Origin: Aminobacter sp. AP02
Lineage (GTDB): Bacteria > Pseudomonadota > Alphaproteobacteria > Rhizobiales > Rhizobiaceae
Direction of reading: 5' to 3'
Length of the DNA stretch: 64,000 nt
Assembly (NCBI RefSeq): GCF_003148805.1
Contig: NZ_QGGX01000015.1
Coordinates: 1-64,000 of the forward strand
Shown: positions 47,354 through 55,192 of the stretch, piece after piece
Numbering within the stretch: position 1 is the stretch's first letter
How the letters are laid out: every line of letters starts with the position of its first letter
The notes under the pieces: generated by a model
Database searches by the model: none
The model's input: only the letters and a program-made list of their open reading frames with translations
What the model was told of the DNA's origin: nothing
Program-made: the position numbers and the translations under genes

Positions 47354-48301
47354 TCAGAGCCATTCTCGCTGTGCGGCGAGATAACTCGCCATGAACGCGT
47401 CGCGCAGGTAGGGCTGGAAGCGCTGTGCCAGGGCCCGACCTCCGTTGGTGTCGCTCGGATAGTGCAGGCCTGCCCATTCCCGGTTTTCGGCAATCTTGCG
47501 GGCGATGCGCGACAATTCCTCTGTCGCGTAGTGCTCGGGCAGGATCGCGTTGAAGGCGAAGGCGATCGAGTGGCACTTGAACGAGTGGTTGCTCGGATAG
47601 GTCTGGTGGGCCGGATTTGGCAACATCAGCCTTAGCCGTGGCTCGATCTGGTTGGGGGGCGTGCGGTTGACCTTGGCCTTGTAGATCAGGCCGACATACT
47701 CGCAGGCAGTCAGGATGGACAGAATCAGGCCTTCGGTCTGTTCGAACCCAACGATGCCGTCGATGCCAAGAGGCTTGGTGAAATCGCTAACATCAAGGCT
47801 CGCTTCGCGCTCGATGTCTTCTTTGCGCCGGCTGCGCTCGCGATCGCGCGCTTGCAGCGAAAGCAGTACCGATGTCTCAAGTCGCGTCACGTCAGGGCCC
47901 GGGGGCAAAGGGATGTCGAGTTGCTCCCAGGTGAATTTTCGAGCGGCCGTGAATGCATGCGACGAAGGCGAGGCGTGCATCCGGCGAAGTTCGAAGACCG
48001 GGATCAGGCTGCTCTGCGCACCGCTGACACAGCCGGATTGAAGCGCGCTGCCTCGGTTCTTGTTTTTGTTCTTGGCTTTGCTTTTGTGCTTGTTGAGCGA
48101 CGCCATGTTATGCAGGCTCGCGATCATGATGGGCGCAGGCTTCTCGCCCTGGGCATCGCCGGCCACTGACTTCAATTCCAGCGGTGGCCGGTCGAACGCC
48201 GTGCAAGGCACCACATCGTCACCGACGATCTTGAAGCGATATTGATCCAGGAAGTGTGAAAAGCTGCCTTGTTGCGGCGAAAAACTGTCGTTGCCAGCCA
48301 C
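47354..48301 (-). CDS. PAP2 / vanadium-haloperoxidase-like protein
   Basis: The 315-residue protein lacks transmembrane segments. The acid-phosphatase/haloperoxidase site is present: KVNRTPPN (residues 210-217, K-x6-RP type), YPSNHS (235-240) and REWAGLHYPSDTNGG (274-288, with His280 and Asp284). An unusual stretch of basic and polar residues, NKHKSKAKNKNKNRG (70-84), separates an N-terminal segment. It may be a soluble phosphatase or a vanadate-using peroxidase; the N-terminal part has no known family. It is first in an operon with the subtilase. Confidence 0.78.
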   Translation of the reverse strand: MAGNDSFSPQQGSFSHFLDQYRFKIVGDDVVPCTAFDRPPLELKSVAGDAQGEKPAPIMIASLHNMASLNKHKSKAKNKNKNRGSALQSGCVSGAQSSLIPVFELRRMHASPSSHAFTAARKFTWEQLDIPLPPGPDVTRLETSVLLSLQARDRERSRRKEDIEREASLDVSDFTKPLGIDGIVGFEQTEGLILSILTACEYVGLIYKAKVNRTPPNQIEPRLRLMLPNPAHQTYPSNHSFKCHSIAFAFNAILPEHYATEELSRIARKIAENREWAGLHYPSDTNGGRALAQRFQPYLRDAFMASYLAAQREWL

Positions 48302-48857
48302 TTCATTCCCCTTTGTCTGGAACTAGTGTTGCGGCACTTGGCCCGCCGCGCAGGCTTGACGCCGGCCCAGATCAGGCCGCAATCGAATTGGCGCCGCCAT
48401 CGCTCTGCTTGAGATTTAGCGCGCATGGATCAGCTAGCTGATCGAGACCAGTATTTCGCCAAAGCTGCCTGAGGCGATTCCAGCCTATTTCGACGGACTT
48501 TACGGCTGAGGGGTGATTGCAGCGTGATCCAAACGTCAAAGCAGCCAAAAAAATCAAGGCTGTTGCGATCGTGGCGCGTGTTGGCGCGCCAGCGGGACTG
48601 GGGCTCTGCCGGGTTAGGATGCGCGCCCACGCAGAGACAATTTGAGGAGGAAAACTAGCGGTTATCGAACACGGCAGGATGATGTTGGCAATGGAGTCGC
48701 TTTTGTGGCGGCACGTCAGTCGTCCGACTCAATCAGATGATGCCGGCGAGCTCCTCAGTGGCGCTTGATCCCGAGACATTGCCGGTCAACCGCAACTGAC
48801 GTCGCTCCAGACGTCAGACGGCGGAATCCGGACTATAACGTCCAAAAAAACAGCTGG
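48302..48857. other. Gene-free stretch upstream of the PAP2-subtilase operon
   Basis: No frame has both a plausible start and a recognised domain. A strong AGGAGG (48642-48647) on the plus strand is not followed by a good ORF. The promoter of the PAP2-subtilase pair must lie near 48310-48400 but cannot be placed. Confidence 0.4.
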
Positions 48858-49055
48858 TTAGCCTAGTCGGCCAGCCATAACCTGGCGACGCGGGCCGGCC
48901 ATTGCTCGGCCCAATGAGAGCGCGTCCTGAAGGTCGGTGGTGTATTTCGCAGTGTCTTCCAGCCCACCAAAATGATTGAGTCGGATGGTTTCGCCGCGCT
49001 TGCTCACGACGACCCCGATGCTCCGAAGGGTCTCGCGCACATCTGAAAACCGCAT
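48858..49055 (-). CDS. Small conserved-looking protein of unknown function
   Basis: The 65-residue protein (MRFSDVRETLRSIGVVVSKR, then GETIRLNHFGGLEDTAKYTT and DLQDALSLGRAMAGPRR) has an alpha/beta composition and no signal or membrane segment. GAGAGGAAGCGACC gives a good site before the ATG at 49055. I know similar rhizobial small proteins but no function. Confidence 0.65.
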   Translation of the reverse strand: MRFSDVRETLRSIGVVVSKRGETIRLNHFGGLEDTAKYTTDLQDALSLGRAMAGPRRQVMAGRLG

Positions 49056-49232
49056 GGTCGCTTCCTCTCTCGGTTGCGTTGCGTGAATATTAGCGATCCC
49101 TTGTAACAGCGCCATGTTGCACGCAACGTGATTGTTACGTGAATCGATACGAGAAAGGTTTCACGGTGACGCCATCTCACTGGCGTTCCGGACCCTTCAT
49201 CGGCACTGAATACAGTCGCTGTTCCGTCAGAG

Positions 49233-49270
49233 AAAAAAGCCATGGACGGAGCGGGCGTCCATGGCTTTTT
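49233..49270. terminator. Bidirectional rho-independent terminator
   Basis: AAAAAGCCATGGACG (49234-49248) pairs with CGTCCATGGCTTTTT (49256-49270), with A/T runs on both sides. It ends the DUF1344 transcript leftward; nothing evident comes from the other side. Confidence 0.85.
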
Positions 49271-49314
49271 GGCTGCCTGTCAGGCGGCCTTCAGCAGAGA
49301 TCCGGGGATCAGAT

Positions 49315-49551
49315 CTACCGCAGGACGTCGGTGACCCTGTCACCTTCATCGTTAAGCTGGATCGAAACCTGTTCGCCGACCTGAAGAGCCGGGAGGGGAA
49401 CATCGCGCGGAATAGTGAAGCTCTTGCCGCCATCGAGCGTAACAACGCGCGTGTACGGGTTGAACTTGGCGATCATGCCGTTCGAGCTCGAAGCCAGGGC
49501 GACGCCTGACATGAAGGCGAGCGAGGCGGCGGTGAGAATAAGGGTCTTCAT
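49315..49551 (-). CDS. DUF1344 exported small protein
   Basis: The 78-residue protein has a signal peptide (MKTLILTAASLAFMSGVALA) and then the DUF1344 domain: GMIAKFNPYTRVVTLDGGKS and IPRDVPLPALQVGEQVSIQL. The fold is a short beta barrel of unknown function in the periplasm. A composite motif 97 bp upstream is shared with the DUF1127 gene, suggesting joint regulation. A terminator follows. Confidence 0.9.
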   Translation of the reverse strand: MKTLILTAASLAFMSGVALASSSNGMIAKFNPYTRVVTLDGGKSFTIPRDVPLPALQVGEQVSIQLNDEGDRVTDVLR

Positions 49552-49623
49552 CGAGTGCTTCCTTCTTGGGAGGTGACGCCAACATCGGCGACGTCCCCTT
49601 TTTAGCGGCCCTCCGTTTCGTAT

Positions 49624-49662
49624 CGTTTTCTGAGTTCGAAAATATATGTTTCGTTTGTTTCA
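49624..49662 (-). promoter_or_regulatory. Composite promoter motif, copy 1 (DUF1344 gene)
   Basis: Read on the minus strand the element is TGAAACAAACGAAAC (49662-49648), 13 bases, then CTCAGAAAACG (49634-49624). The first part contains GAAAC twice with a 9-bp period, as expected for a response-regulator site. An identical layout with the same 13-bp spacing occurs at 51095-51133. The distance from this element to the start codon (97 bp) is nearly the same as in the other copy (95 bp). Confidence 0.65.
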
Positions 49663-49985
49663 GAGGACGAGTGTTTGATGAAAAGTAACAGGCCACTTCG
49701 ACACAAAGACGTTTCTGTACAGTTCGATGTGATTTTGGGATCTGCTGGGTCCGAGACATTTGGAGGCGGAACAGACAGGCCGCCAATACAACTGGTGCTG
49801 GGAACCAGTTCGACGACGTAGCTTTGCGGGGGAATGAACAGCAAAGAACCATCCGGCGCGGCCGTTCTGGTTTTGGCGAGTTCTGGACGGCAAGTTTAAT
49901 CGTTGGGAGGGGAGTTGGCGCCCGCATGAGCAGCGGACGATGCAAGCCGTCGTGGCACCGGTTCCCGGATTTTGGGCGGCTAGAC
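49663..49985. other. Intergenic stretch upstream of the DUF1344 promoter
   Basis: No supported gene. Open frames on the minus strand read through the DUF1344 promoter and are not credible. No repeats or terminators were noticed beyond the motif described separately. Confidence 0.4.
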
Positions 49986-50807
49986 TCAGGCCTGGGCTGT
50001 CTGCCTCGTCAGGAAGACGCGTCCTGATTGGTTGGCAGCTTTTAGATGAGCCGCAATCACGGGAAACAGTATGTGGGGATCGGCAAGCGGCGCCAGATGT
50101 CCGGCATCCGGAACCATGATCAGACGGGCGTCCGGGATCACTTCAGCAATCATTTCTGTGACGCGCATGGTGGCAACTGGGCTTTCGAGCGCCATAACTG
50201 CAAGTGTGGGGCAAGCGAGCCGGGCGCAGTCGGGCAAAACCCATGGTCGGGCGAGAGAGTCGGCCAGGTTCGAGGCCATCCGCGCCGCTTGCGCCGCAAG
50301 ATCTTGCGTCAGGGGCTCACTGGATTCCTCCCATGTTCCTTGGCCATGCCAGAAGTCGACATAGGCGCGCATTGCCGCTGCCGAGTCAGCGGCCGCGACA
50401 GCGTCATCGATACGTTTGGATAGTGCGGCTAACTCGTCGAACAAGGTTAGATCGTTTGGATCGCCGTCACGCAGCAGGTGAAACGCCGCGCCATTTATCA
50501 ATATCAGGCTCCGCACCAGATCCGGCCGCAACAGAGCGACTTCCATAGCAATTGCAGCGCCATGCATACACCCGATGACATGCATTGGCGCGTCATTGCG
50601 CTCCAGAGATGCGATCGCGCGTTGGACCATCTGCCCGGCGCCGGCATCCCAGTACGGTGTGTGCAATCGATACCGGCTTGCGAGACAGTTTAGGAGGCCA
50701 TGCCATTGGCCGCCGGCGTTGGCATTGTCATCAAGCACCAGCACCGGCGGCCCGAAGATAGCCTCGGAGAGGCAGTGTTTGTTCAAGTCAGGCCAGATCG
50801 TCAGCAT
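49986..50807 (-). CDS. Alpha/beta hydrolase with Met in place of the nucleophile
   Basis: The 273-residue protein has an alpha/beta hydrolase layout with LVLDDNANAGGQWHGLLNCL (oxyanion), PDAGHLAPLADPH (catalytic His) and LACPTLAVMALESPVATM. The nucleophile elbow reads GCMHG (79-83) instead of GxSxG, with Met81 at the Ser position, so ordinary hydrolase activity is unlikely. Its start overlaps the DUF1127 gene by 20 bp, with GGAG eight bases ahead, and it shares that gene's transcript. It could be a ligand-binding or non-catalytic relative. Confidence 0.8.
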   Translation of the reverse strand: MLTIWPDLNKHCLSEAIFGPPVLVLDDNANAGGQWHGLLNCLASRYRLHTPYWDAGAGQMVQRAIASLERNDAPMHVIGCMHGAAIAMEVALLRPDLVRSLILINGAAFHLLRDGDPNDLTLFDELAALSKRIDDAVAAADSAAAMRAYVDFWHGQGTWEESSEPLTQDLAAQAARMASNLADSLARPWVLPDCARLACPTLAVMALESPVATMRVTEMIAEVIPDARLIMVPDAGHLAPLADPHILFPVIAAHLKAANQSGRVFLTRQTAQA

Positions 50808-51024
50808 GACCACGTCTCCGGTCGGAACCACCGTAGGCGGCCGAGTCTATTTCGCACCGCGAGACGCCAATGTCTTTCAACAGGAAGTCGTCCAGTTCGG
50901 ACAGGTGCCGAACGGCACGGTAATGTATCCGCCGCGCGCGGTATGCATGAAAGGCGTGCCGAGCCCTCGTAAACCAGGACGAGGCAAAGGCCGAAGCTGG
51001 TGAGCGAATGGTGAGCGTGGACAT
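50788..51024 (-). CDS. DUF1127 domain protein
   Basis: The 78-residue protein has the C-terminal DUF1127 signature RAVRHLSELDDFLLKDIGVS then RCEI and an Arg-rich middle (FHAYRARRIHYR). Small DUF1127 proteins in alphaproteobacteria are linked to stress, phosphate and RNA-related functions; the exact role of this one is not known. A motif shared with the DUF1344 gene lies 95 bp upstream. The next gene in the operon overlaps its end. Confidence 0.88.
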   Translation of the reverse strand: MSTLTIRSPASAFASSWFTRARHAFHAYRARRIHYRAVRHLSELDDFLLKDIGVSRCEIDSAAYGGSDRRRGHADDLA

Positions 51025-51094
51025 TTTTGACGACTCCGTCCGTTTGAGACGCTGGAGCAGCGACGTGTCTTTCTAGTTCATTTCCATTTCAGCT

Positions 51095-51133
51095 CGTTTT
51101 CTGAGGTGGCTGATATGTGTTTCGTTTGTTTCA
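51095..51133 (-). promoter_or_regulatory. Composite promoter motif, copy 2 (DUF1127 gene)
   Basis: On the minus strand: TGAAACAAACGAAAC (51133-51119), 13 bases, then CTCAGAAAACG (51105-51095). Both parts are identical in sequence to the copy at 49624-49662, and the spacing is the same. In both copies the linker begins AYATAT. Confidence 0.65.
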
Positions 51134-51161
51134 AATGCGGGCCGCACAGCCACGAAGGTGC

Positions 51162-51527
51162 TCAGTCGGCATGCAGTGGTGGATCCGCGCACGGAATGAG
51201 CGGCTTGGCGCCCAGGCGTGCCGCGCTGTCCGTCAATGTATCCGAGGAAGTAAGACCGAATGCGCGCGTTGGGTTGCGTGTCGTGGAACGCATCGGCGCA
51301 TCCCGAAACAGGTATCTCATTCTCCCTGGCATTATCGTTTCACCCAACGACGCTTCCGAAGCGAAATTGGGAACCTCGCCCGGGATGGTCGTGTGGGGAG
51401 CCGTAAACGGCTGCCTGACAGGCAAACCATCGATGCTCGAAAAATGCAGGAACCAGCCGGGATCGTTGGCATCTGCTGCGCCGAATGTCGGCAAGACAAC
51501 GGACAAAGCGAGAAGGGTCAGCTTCAT
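51162..51527 (-). CDS. Small exported protein of unknown function
   Basis: The 121-residue protein has a signal peptide (MKLTLLALSVVLPTFGAADA) and a short mature part, DPGWFLHFSSIDGLPVRQPF and PNFASEASLGETIMPGRM. GAGGAGATAAAAG lies before the ATG, a strong site. No family recognised. A copy of the GAAAC repeat is found 186 bp upstream. Confidence 0.6.
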   Translation of the reverse strand: MKLTLLALSVVLPTFGAADANDPGWFLHFSSIDGLPVRQPFTAPHTTIPGEVPNFASEASLGETIMPGRMRYLFRDAPMRSTTRNPTRAFGLTSSDTLTDSAARLGAKPLIPCADPPLHAD

Positions 51528-51876
51528 CTTTTATCTCCTCATCGGATGTTGGGTGGGTTGACGTGCGCGCGCGATGTCGCGTGCGAAAACCGTCAACAGA
51601 CCCATGGTTTTTTGGTAGGCTCCATCGGCTGCGGAAAGCGAGCGAGCGAAGCATATGTAATTGAGGTTAGCGCGGCCCTGTTTCGGCCGGACCTCCCGAA
51701 CGGAGGAAAAAAGTTTCGTTTGTTTACGAGGGCGGCCTCAGCGTCGGAATAATTGAAACAATGCGGGGTGCGTTCGGCGTGAAACCGAAACAAAGCCCTT
51801 GTATTCAGCCCGACTGGCGATCACGCCGCCGTGAAAGCGATGCGGAGGCTTCGGCCTGACATCGAGGAGATGGCGC
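51528..51876. other. Divergent intergenic region before the histidine kinase
   Basis: Besides the regulatory site at 51713-51726, the region holds on the plus strand TGAAACAATG (51754-51763) and GTGAAACCGAAACAAAG (51779-51795), related to the GAAAC motif but with different spacing, about 80-120 bp before the kinase start. No gene is seen. Confidence 0.45.
51713..51726 (-). promoter_or_regulatory. Third copy of the GAAAC repeat (partial)
   Basis: On the minus strand TAAACAAACGAAAC (51726-51713) matches 13 of 14 bases of the proximal part of the composite motif. The CTCAGAAAACG half is not conserved at the expected place. It lies between the small exported protein gene and the histidine kinase gene and could control either. 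Confidence 0.4.
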
Positions 51877-54120
51877 ATGCAAGCTGACGGCAAGAAAGCC
51901 GAGGCAGTTGAACGCGAGGCCACAGCCCTCATGCAAAAGGTGCTCGACGCCTGCCCGGTGCCCACGCGCATGTCGACCATCGAAGGCGAAACGCTCTACC
52001 GCAACCCGGCCAGTAGGGAACTCTACGGCGACCGCGCGTACATCGACGACTATTATGTCAATCCCGACGATCGCAAGATGCTGGTCAAGGTCTTGCTGGA
52101 CAAGGGCTGCATCGATGATTTCCGGGTGCGCCAATACGATGTTAACGGCAACGTTTTCTGGGGGTCGATCTCGGCGCGGCTGATCGAATTCCAAGGCAGG
52201 GCGGTGATCGTCTCCAACGCGACGAACATCACCGACATCATCAACGCTCAGGATCAGGCGCGGCAGGCGAGCGAGCGCTTGGCCGACGGCATCGAATCCC
52301 TGGCTGAGGGCTTTGCGCTCTATGACAAGGATGATCGCCTGGTTCTGGCCAATAGCCAGTACAGGAAGATGCATTCGGTCAGCGCGGACGCCCTAGTTCC
52401 AGGCGTCAATTGGTTTGACTTCCTTCGCGTGGCGGCGCAGCGCAACCAGTTTCCCGTTTCAAGCGACAGTATCGACGACTGGCTGATCGAAAGGGCCAAG
52501 GACCGGCGGGAGTTTCGCCAGCAGGAGTTTCGACATAGCGATGGAGGCTGGTTCTTCGTCTCGAACTGCCCGACCCGCGAAGGCGGCTTCGTGGTCACAC
52601 GGGTCGACATAACCGAGCGCAAGCGCTCGGAGCTGGCTGCGAAAGAGGCTGACGAACTGGTGCGCAAGGTTCTGGAAGCCTGCCCGGCCAGTATCCAGAT
52701 GACCAGGGTAAGCGATGGCAAGATGCTCTATCGGAGCCCTGCCACCGAGCAGTTGCACGGTGAAGTCGACAGCGCCTTCGACAGTTACCTCAACCCGCTG
52801 CACCGCAAGCAATTCGTCGAGCACCTTTTGCGGGAGGGGGCGATCGATGATTTCGAGACTCAACTTCGCCGCAAGGACGGCCAGCCCTGCTGGTGTTCAA
52901 TCTCGGCAAGGCTGATCGATTTCCATGGCGAAAAAGTCATTGTCTCGCACACCTATGACCTTTCCGACCGCATCGACATGCAGCAGCAACTGGAGCGACA
53001 GCGCGAAACGCTCCACCAGAACGAGAAGCTGTCCGCGCTCGGCGGCTTGCTTGCCGGTGTGGCACATGAGTTGAACAATCCGTTGTCCGTGGTGCTCGGC
53101 ATGTCCTTGACGCTGAAGGAGACCGCTTCCGACCCCAAGACTGTCGAGCGTGCCGACAAGATCAGCAAGGCCGCGGAACGTTGCGCAAGGATTGTGAGGA
53201 CGTTCCTCGCCATGGCCCGGCAGCAACCGACAAGAACCTCGAATGTCTCGATCGACGACATCGTGATGGCAGCGACGGAAGTCGTGGGCTATTCGATCAA
53301 GTCTTCGGACATCAAGCTGTCGCTTCGGCTCGACGCGGACCTTCCGGCGGTCTGGGCCGATCCCGATCAGCTCAGCCAGGTCTTGATCAATCTGCTGGTC
53401 AATGCCGAGCACGCACTGCACGGATGGGATGGCGAAAGGCAGATTACCGTTTCGACTCACCGGCACCCGGAAAGCGGCAACATCGTCGTCAAGGTCGCCG
53501 ACACTGGCCCTGGAATTCCCGATGAAATCCTGCCCCGGATATTCGAGCCTTTTTTCACGACCAAGGATGTCGGGGCGGGGACCGGTATAGGCCTGTCGTT
53601 CTGCCATCGCATCGTGCAATCCCATCAGGGAACGATCCGGGTCGAAACCACGCGCGGCGGCGGGTCGACTTTCGTCATTTCGTTGCCGGCGTCTGACAGG
53701 ATCGTGGAACGGGCCGAGTCAGTGACCACCGAGCCTTCCAAATCGACGGGGCGCGTCTGCCTGGTGGTGGAAGACGAAAAGGACGTTGGGGAACTGATAG
53801 CCGAAATTCTCACCCAGGACGGCTTCAGCGTGATTGTCGCCAGATCGGGCAAGGAAGCGCTGATGCAGCTGAAGCTACGCACATTCGACATCATCCTCTG
53901 CGACCTCAGAATGCCCGACATGGACGGCCGCAGGCTCTTCAATCACGTCTCCGATTTCCATCCGGCCGAAGCGGAGCGGCTCGCTTTCCTGACTGGCGAT
54001 ACGATCAGCCCGGACGCGCAGGTCTTCTTGCGTGCGACAAAACGGCCTTATCTCGAAAAGCCGGTCAAACCATTCGAACTCAGGACTTTCGTCTCCAGGC
54101 TGGTCAACAGGGACGGCTGA
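51877..54120 (+). CDS. Hybrid histidine kinase with three PAS domains and a receiver
   Basis: The 747-residue cytoplasmic protein has PAS1 (about 15-125), PAS2 (130-255), PAS3 (265-370), HisKA with His397 ([15 protein letters not shown]), a catalytic ATP domain ([33 protein letters not shown]) and a C-terminal receiver with Asp676 ([13 protein letters not shown]). PAS1 and PAS3 are clearly duplicates ([11 protein letters not shown] versus [11 protein letters not shown]). There is no transmembrane segment, so it senses an internal signal. It is followed 56 bp later by an OmpR-type regulator and is its probable partner. The start has GAGGAGATGG ahead. Confidence 0.95.
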   Translation: MQADGKKAEAVEREATALMQKVLDACPVPTRMSTIEGETLYRNPASRELYGDRAYIDDYYVNPDDRKMLVKVLLDKGCIDDFRVRQYDVNGNVFWGSISARLIEFQGRAVIVSNATNITDIINAQDQARQASERLADGIESLAEGFALYDKDDRLVLANSQYRKMHSVSADALVPGVNWFDFLRVAAQRNQFPVSSDSIDDWLIERAKDRREFRQQEFRHSDGGWFFVSNCPTREGGFVVTRVDITERKRSELAAKEADELVRKVLEACPASIQMTRVSDGKMLYRSPATEQLHGEVDSAFDSYLNPLHRKQFVEHLLREGAIDDFETQLRRKDGQPCWCSISARLIDFHGEKVIVSHTYDLSDRIDMQQQLERQRETLHQNEKLSALGGLLAGVAHELNNPLSVVLGMSLTLKETASDPKTVERADKISKAAERCARIVRTFLAMARQQPTRTSNVSIDDIVMAATEVVGYSIKSSDIKLSLRLDADLPAVWADPDQLSQVLINLLVNAEHALHGWDGERQITVSTHRHPESGNIVVKVADTGPGIPDEILPRIFEPFFTTKDVGAGTGIGLSFCHRIVQSHQGTIRVETTRGGGSTFVISLPASDRIVERAESVTTEPSKSTGRVCLVVEDEKDVGELIAEILTQDGFSVIVARSGKEALMQLKLRTFDIILCDLRMPDMDGRRLFNHVSDFHPAEAERLAFLTGDTISPDAQVFLRATKRPYLEKPVKPFELRTFVSRLVNRDG

Positions 54121-54176
54121 AAGGCGTTTGCCTGCATTCTGGAAGAGGCGTATTTTCAACCCGAGGTGAGGAAGCG

Positions 54177-54881
54177 TTGACCGCCAACCCGCACATCGTT
54201 GTCTGCGATGACGAGCCGGATATGCGCGACACTGTCGTCGAGTATCTGGAACGGAACGGTTTTTCCGTCACGGCGGCCGATGCGGGCCCCGCCTTGCGCG
54301 ATATCGTCGACAGTCGGCCCGTCGACGTAGTTATACTCGACATCCGCATGCCGGGCGAAGACGGCCTCTCGCTGGCGCGGTACCTGCGCGAGCATTACAA
54401 GGTCGCGATCATCATGCTGACGGGGTCCGCCGAGATCATCGACAGGGTGGTTGGTCTCGAGGTCGGTGCCGATGACTACATCGCCAAGCCCGTCGACCTC
54501 AGGGAGTTGCTCGCGCGCGTGAAGGCCGTTCTGCGCCGGACCTCGGGCCAGGAGCAGGCACGGGGGGAGCATCTGGGGCCGCACATAATCCAGTTTGGCA
54601 GCTGCCGCCTGGACCTGGAGACCCACAAGCTGCTCGACGCCGACGGTGCCGATGTCGCCATCACGCCGATGGAGTTTCAGCTATTGAAGGTGTTCGCCGA
54701 CAATCGCGGGCGAACGCTCAACCGGGATCAGCTGCTGGAGCTTGCCCACGATCGCGGATGGGACCCCTTCGACCGCAGCATCGACATCAGAATTTCCAGG
54801 CTGCGAAAGAAGATCGAGATCGATCCGTCCAAACCGGAGGTGATCAAGACAATCCGCGGGGTGGGATATCTCTATTCGTAG
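54177..54881 (+). CDS. OmpR/PhoB-type response regulator
   Basis: The 234-residue regulator has a receiver with phospho-acceptor Asp55 (VVILDIRMPGEDG), Lys in YIAKPVDLRELLARV and a winged-helix DNA-binding domain (DQLLELAHDRGWDPFDRSID then IRISRLRKKIE, ending IRGVGYLYS). The start is TTG at 54177, with GAGGAAG ahead. It is likely phosphorylated by the adjacent kinase. OmpR-type proteins bind direct repeats, so it is a candidate for the GAAAC motif upstream of this cluster. Confidence 0.93.
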   Translation: MTANPHIVVCDDEPDMRDTVVEYLERNGFSVTAADAGPALRDIVDSRPVDVVILDIRMPGEDGLSLARYLREHYKVAIIMLTGSAEIIDRVVGLEVGADDYIAKPVDLRELLARVKAVLRRTSGQEQARGEHLGPHIIQFGSCRLDLETHKLLDADGADVAITPMEFQLLKVFADNRGRTLNRDQLLELAHDRGWDPFDRSIDIRISRLRKKIEIDPSKPEVIKTIRGVGYLYS

Positions 54882-55192
54882 GCCCGATTCGATTGTGACG
54901 ACGGCCTATGGGCGCCTGCGCCCTTTCGCTTCCATAAGTGCGATCGCAACAAGGCAAGCGCCGACGATGGTTCCAAACCCGATATCGCCACGGCATCGAT
55001 TACTTCTGACGGGAAAGTTCTTGAGCTAGAATGGCTCCCCGGGCCGGATTCATTCAAGTGACATTCGCGACATTGATGTCAACCGAATGGCTCATAAATG
55101 GTTGAAATGAAAAGACTCGCTTGTCAATTGTAACATTACTGTCTACCACTAGCGCATACCCCAATAGCGGGGAAAAAGCGGGGAAAGGCAGG
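54882..55192. other. Boundary region before the integrase
   Basis: The region turns AT-rich after about 55060 and lies at the left edge of the integrated element. A minus-strand frame ending at 54906 reads FGTIVGACLVAIALMEAKGR then RRP, which looks like the last membrane segment of some protein, but it has no start codon because TAG interrupts it near 55025. It may be the remnant of a gene cut by insertion. The attachment site itself is not identifiable without the right end. Confidence 0.35.

Noticed and set aside
51106-51561. Plus-strand frame of 151 residues opposite the small exported protein
   Set aside because: The minus-strand gene has a signal peptide and a strong GAGGAG site; the plus frame has neither.
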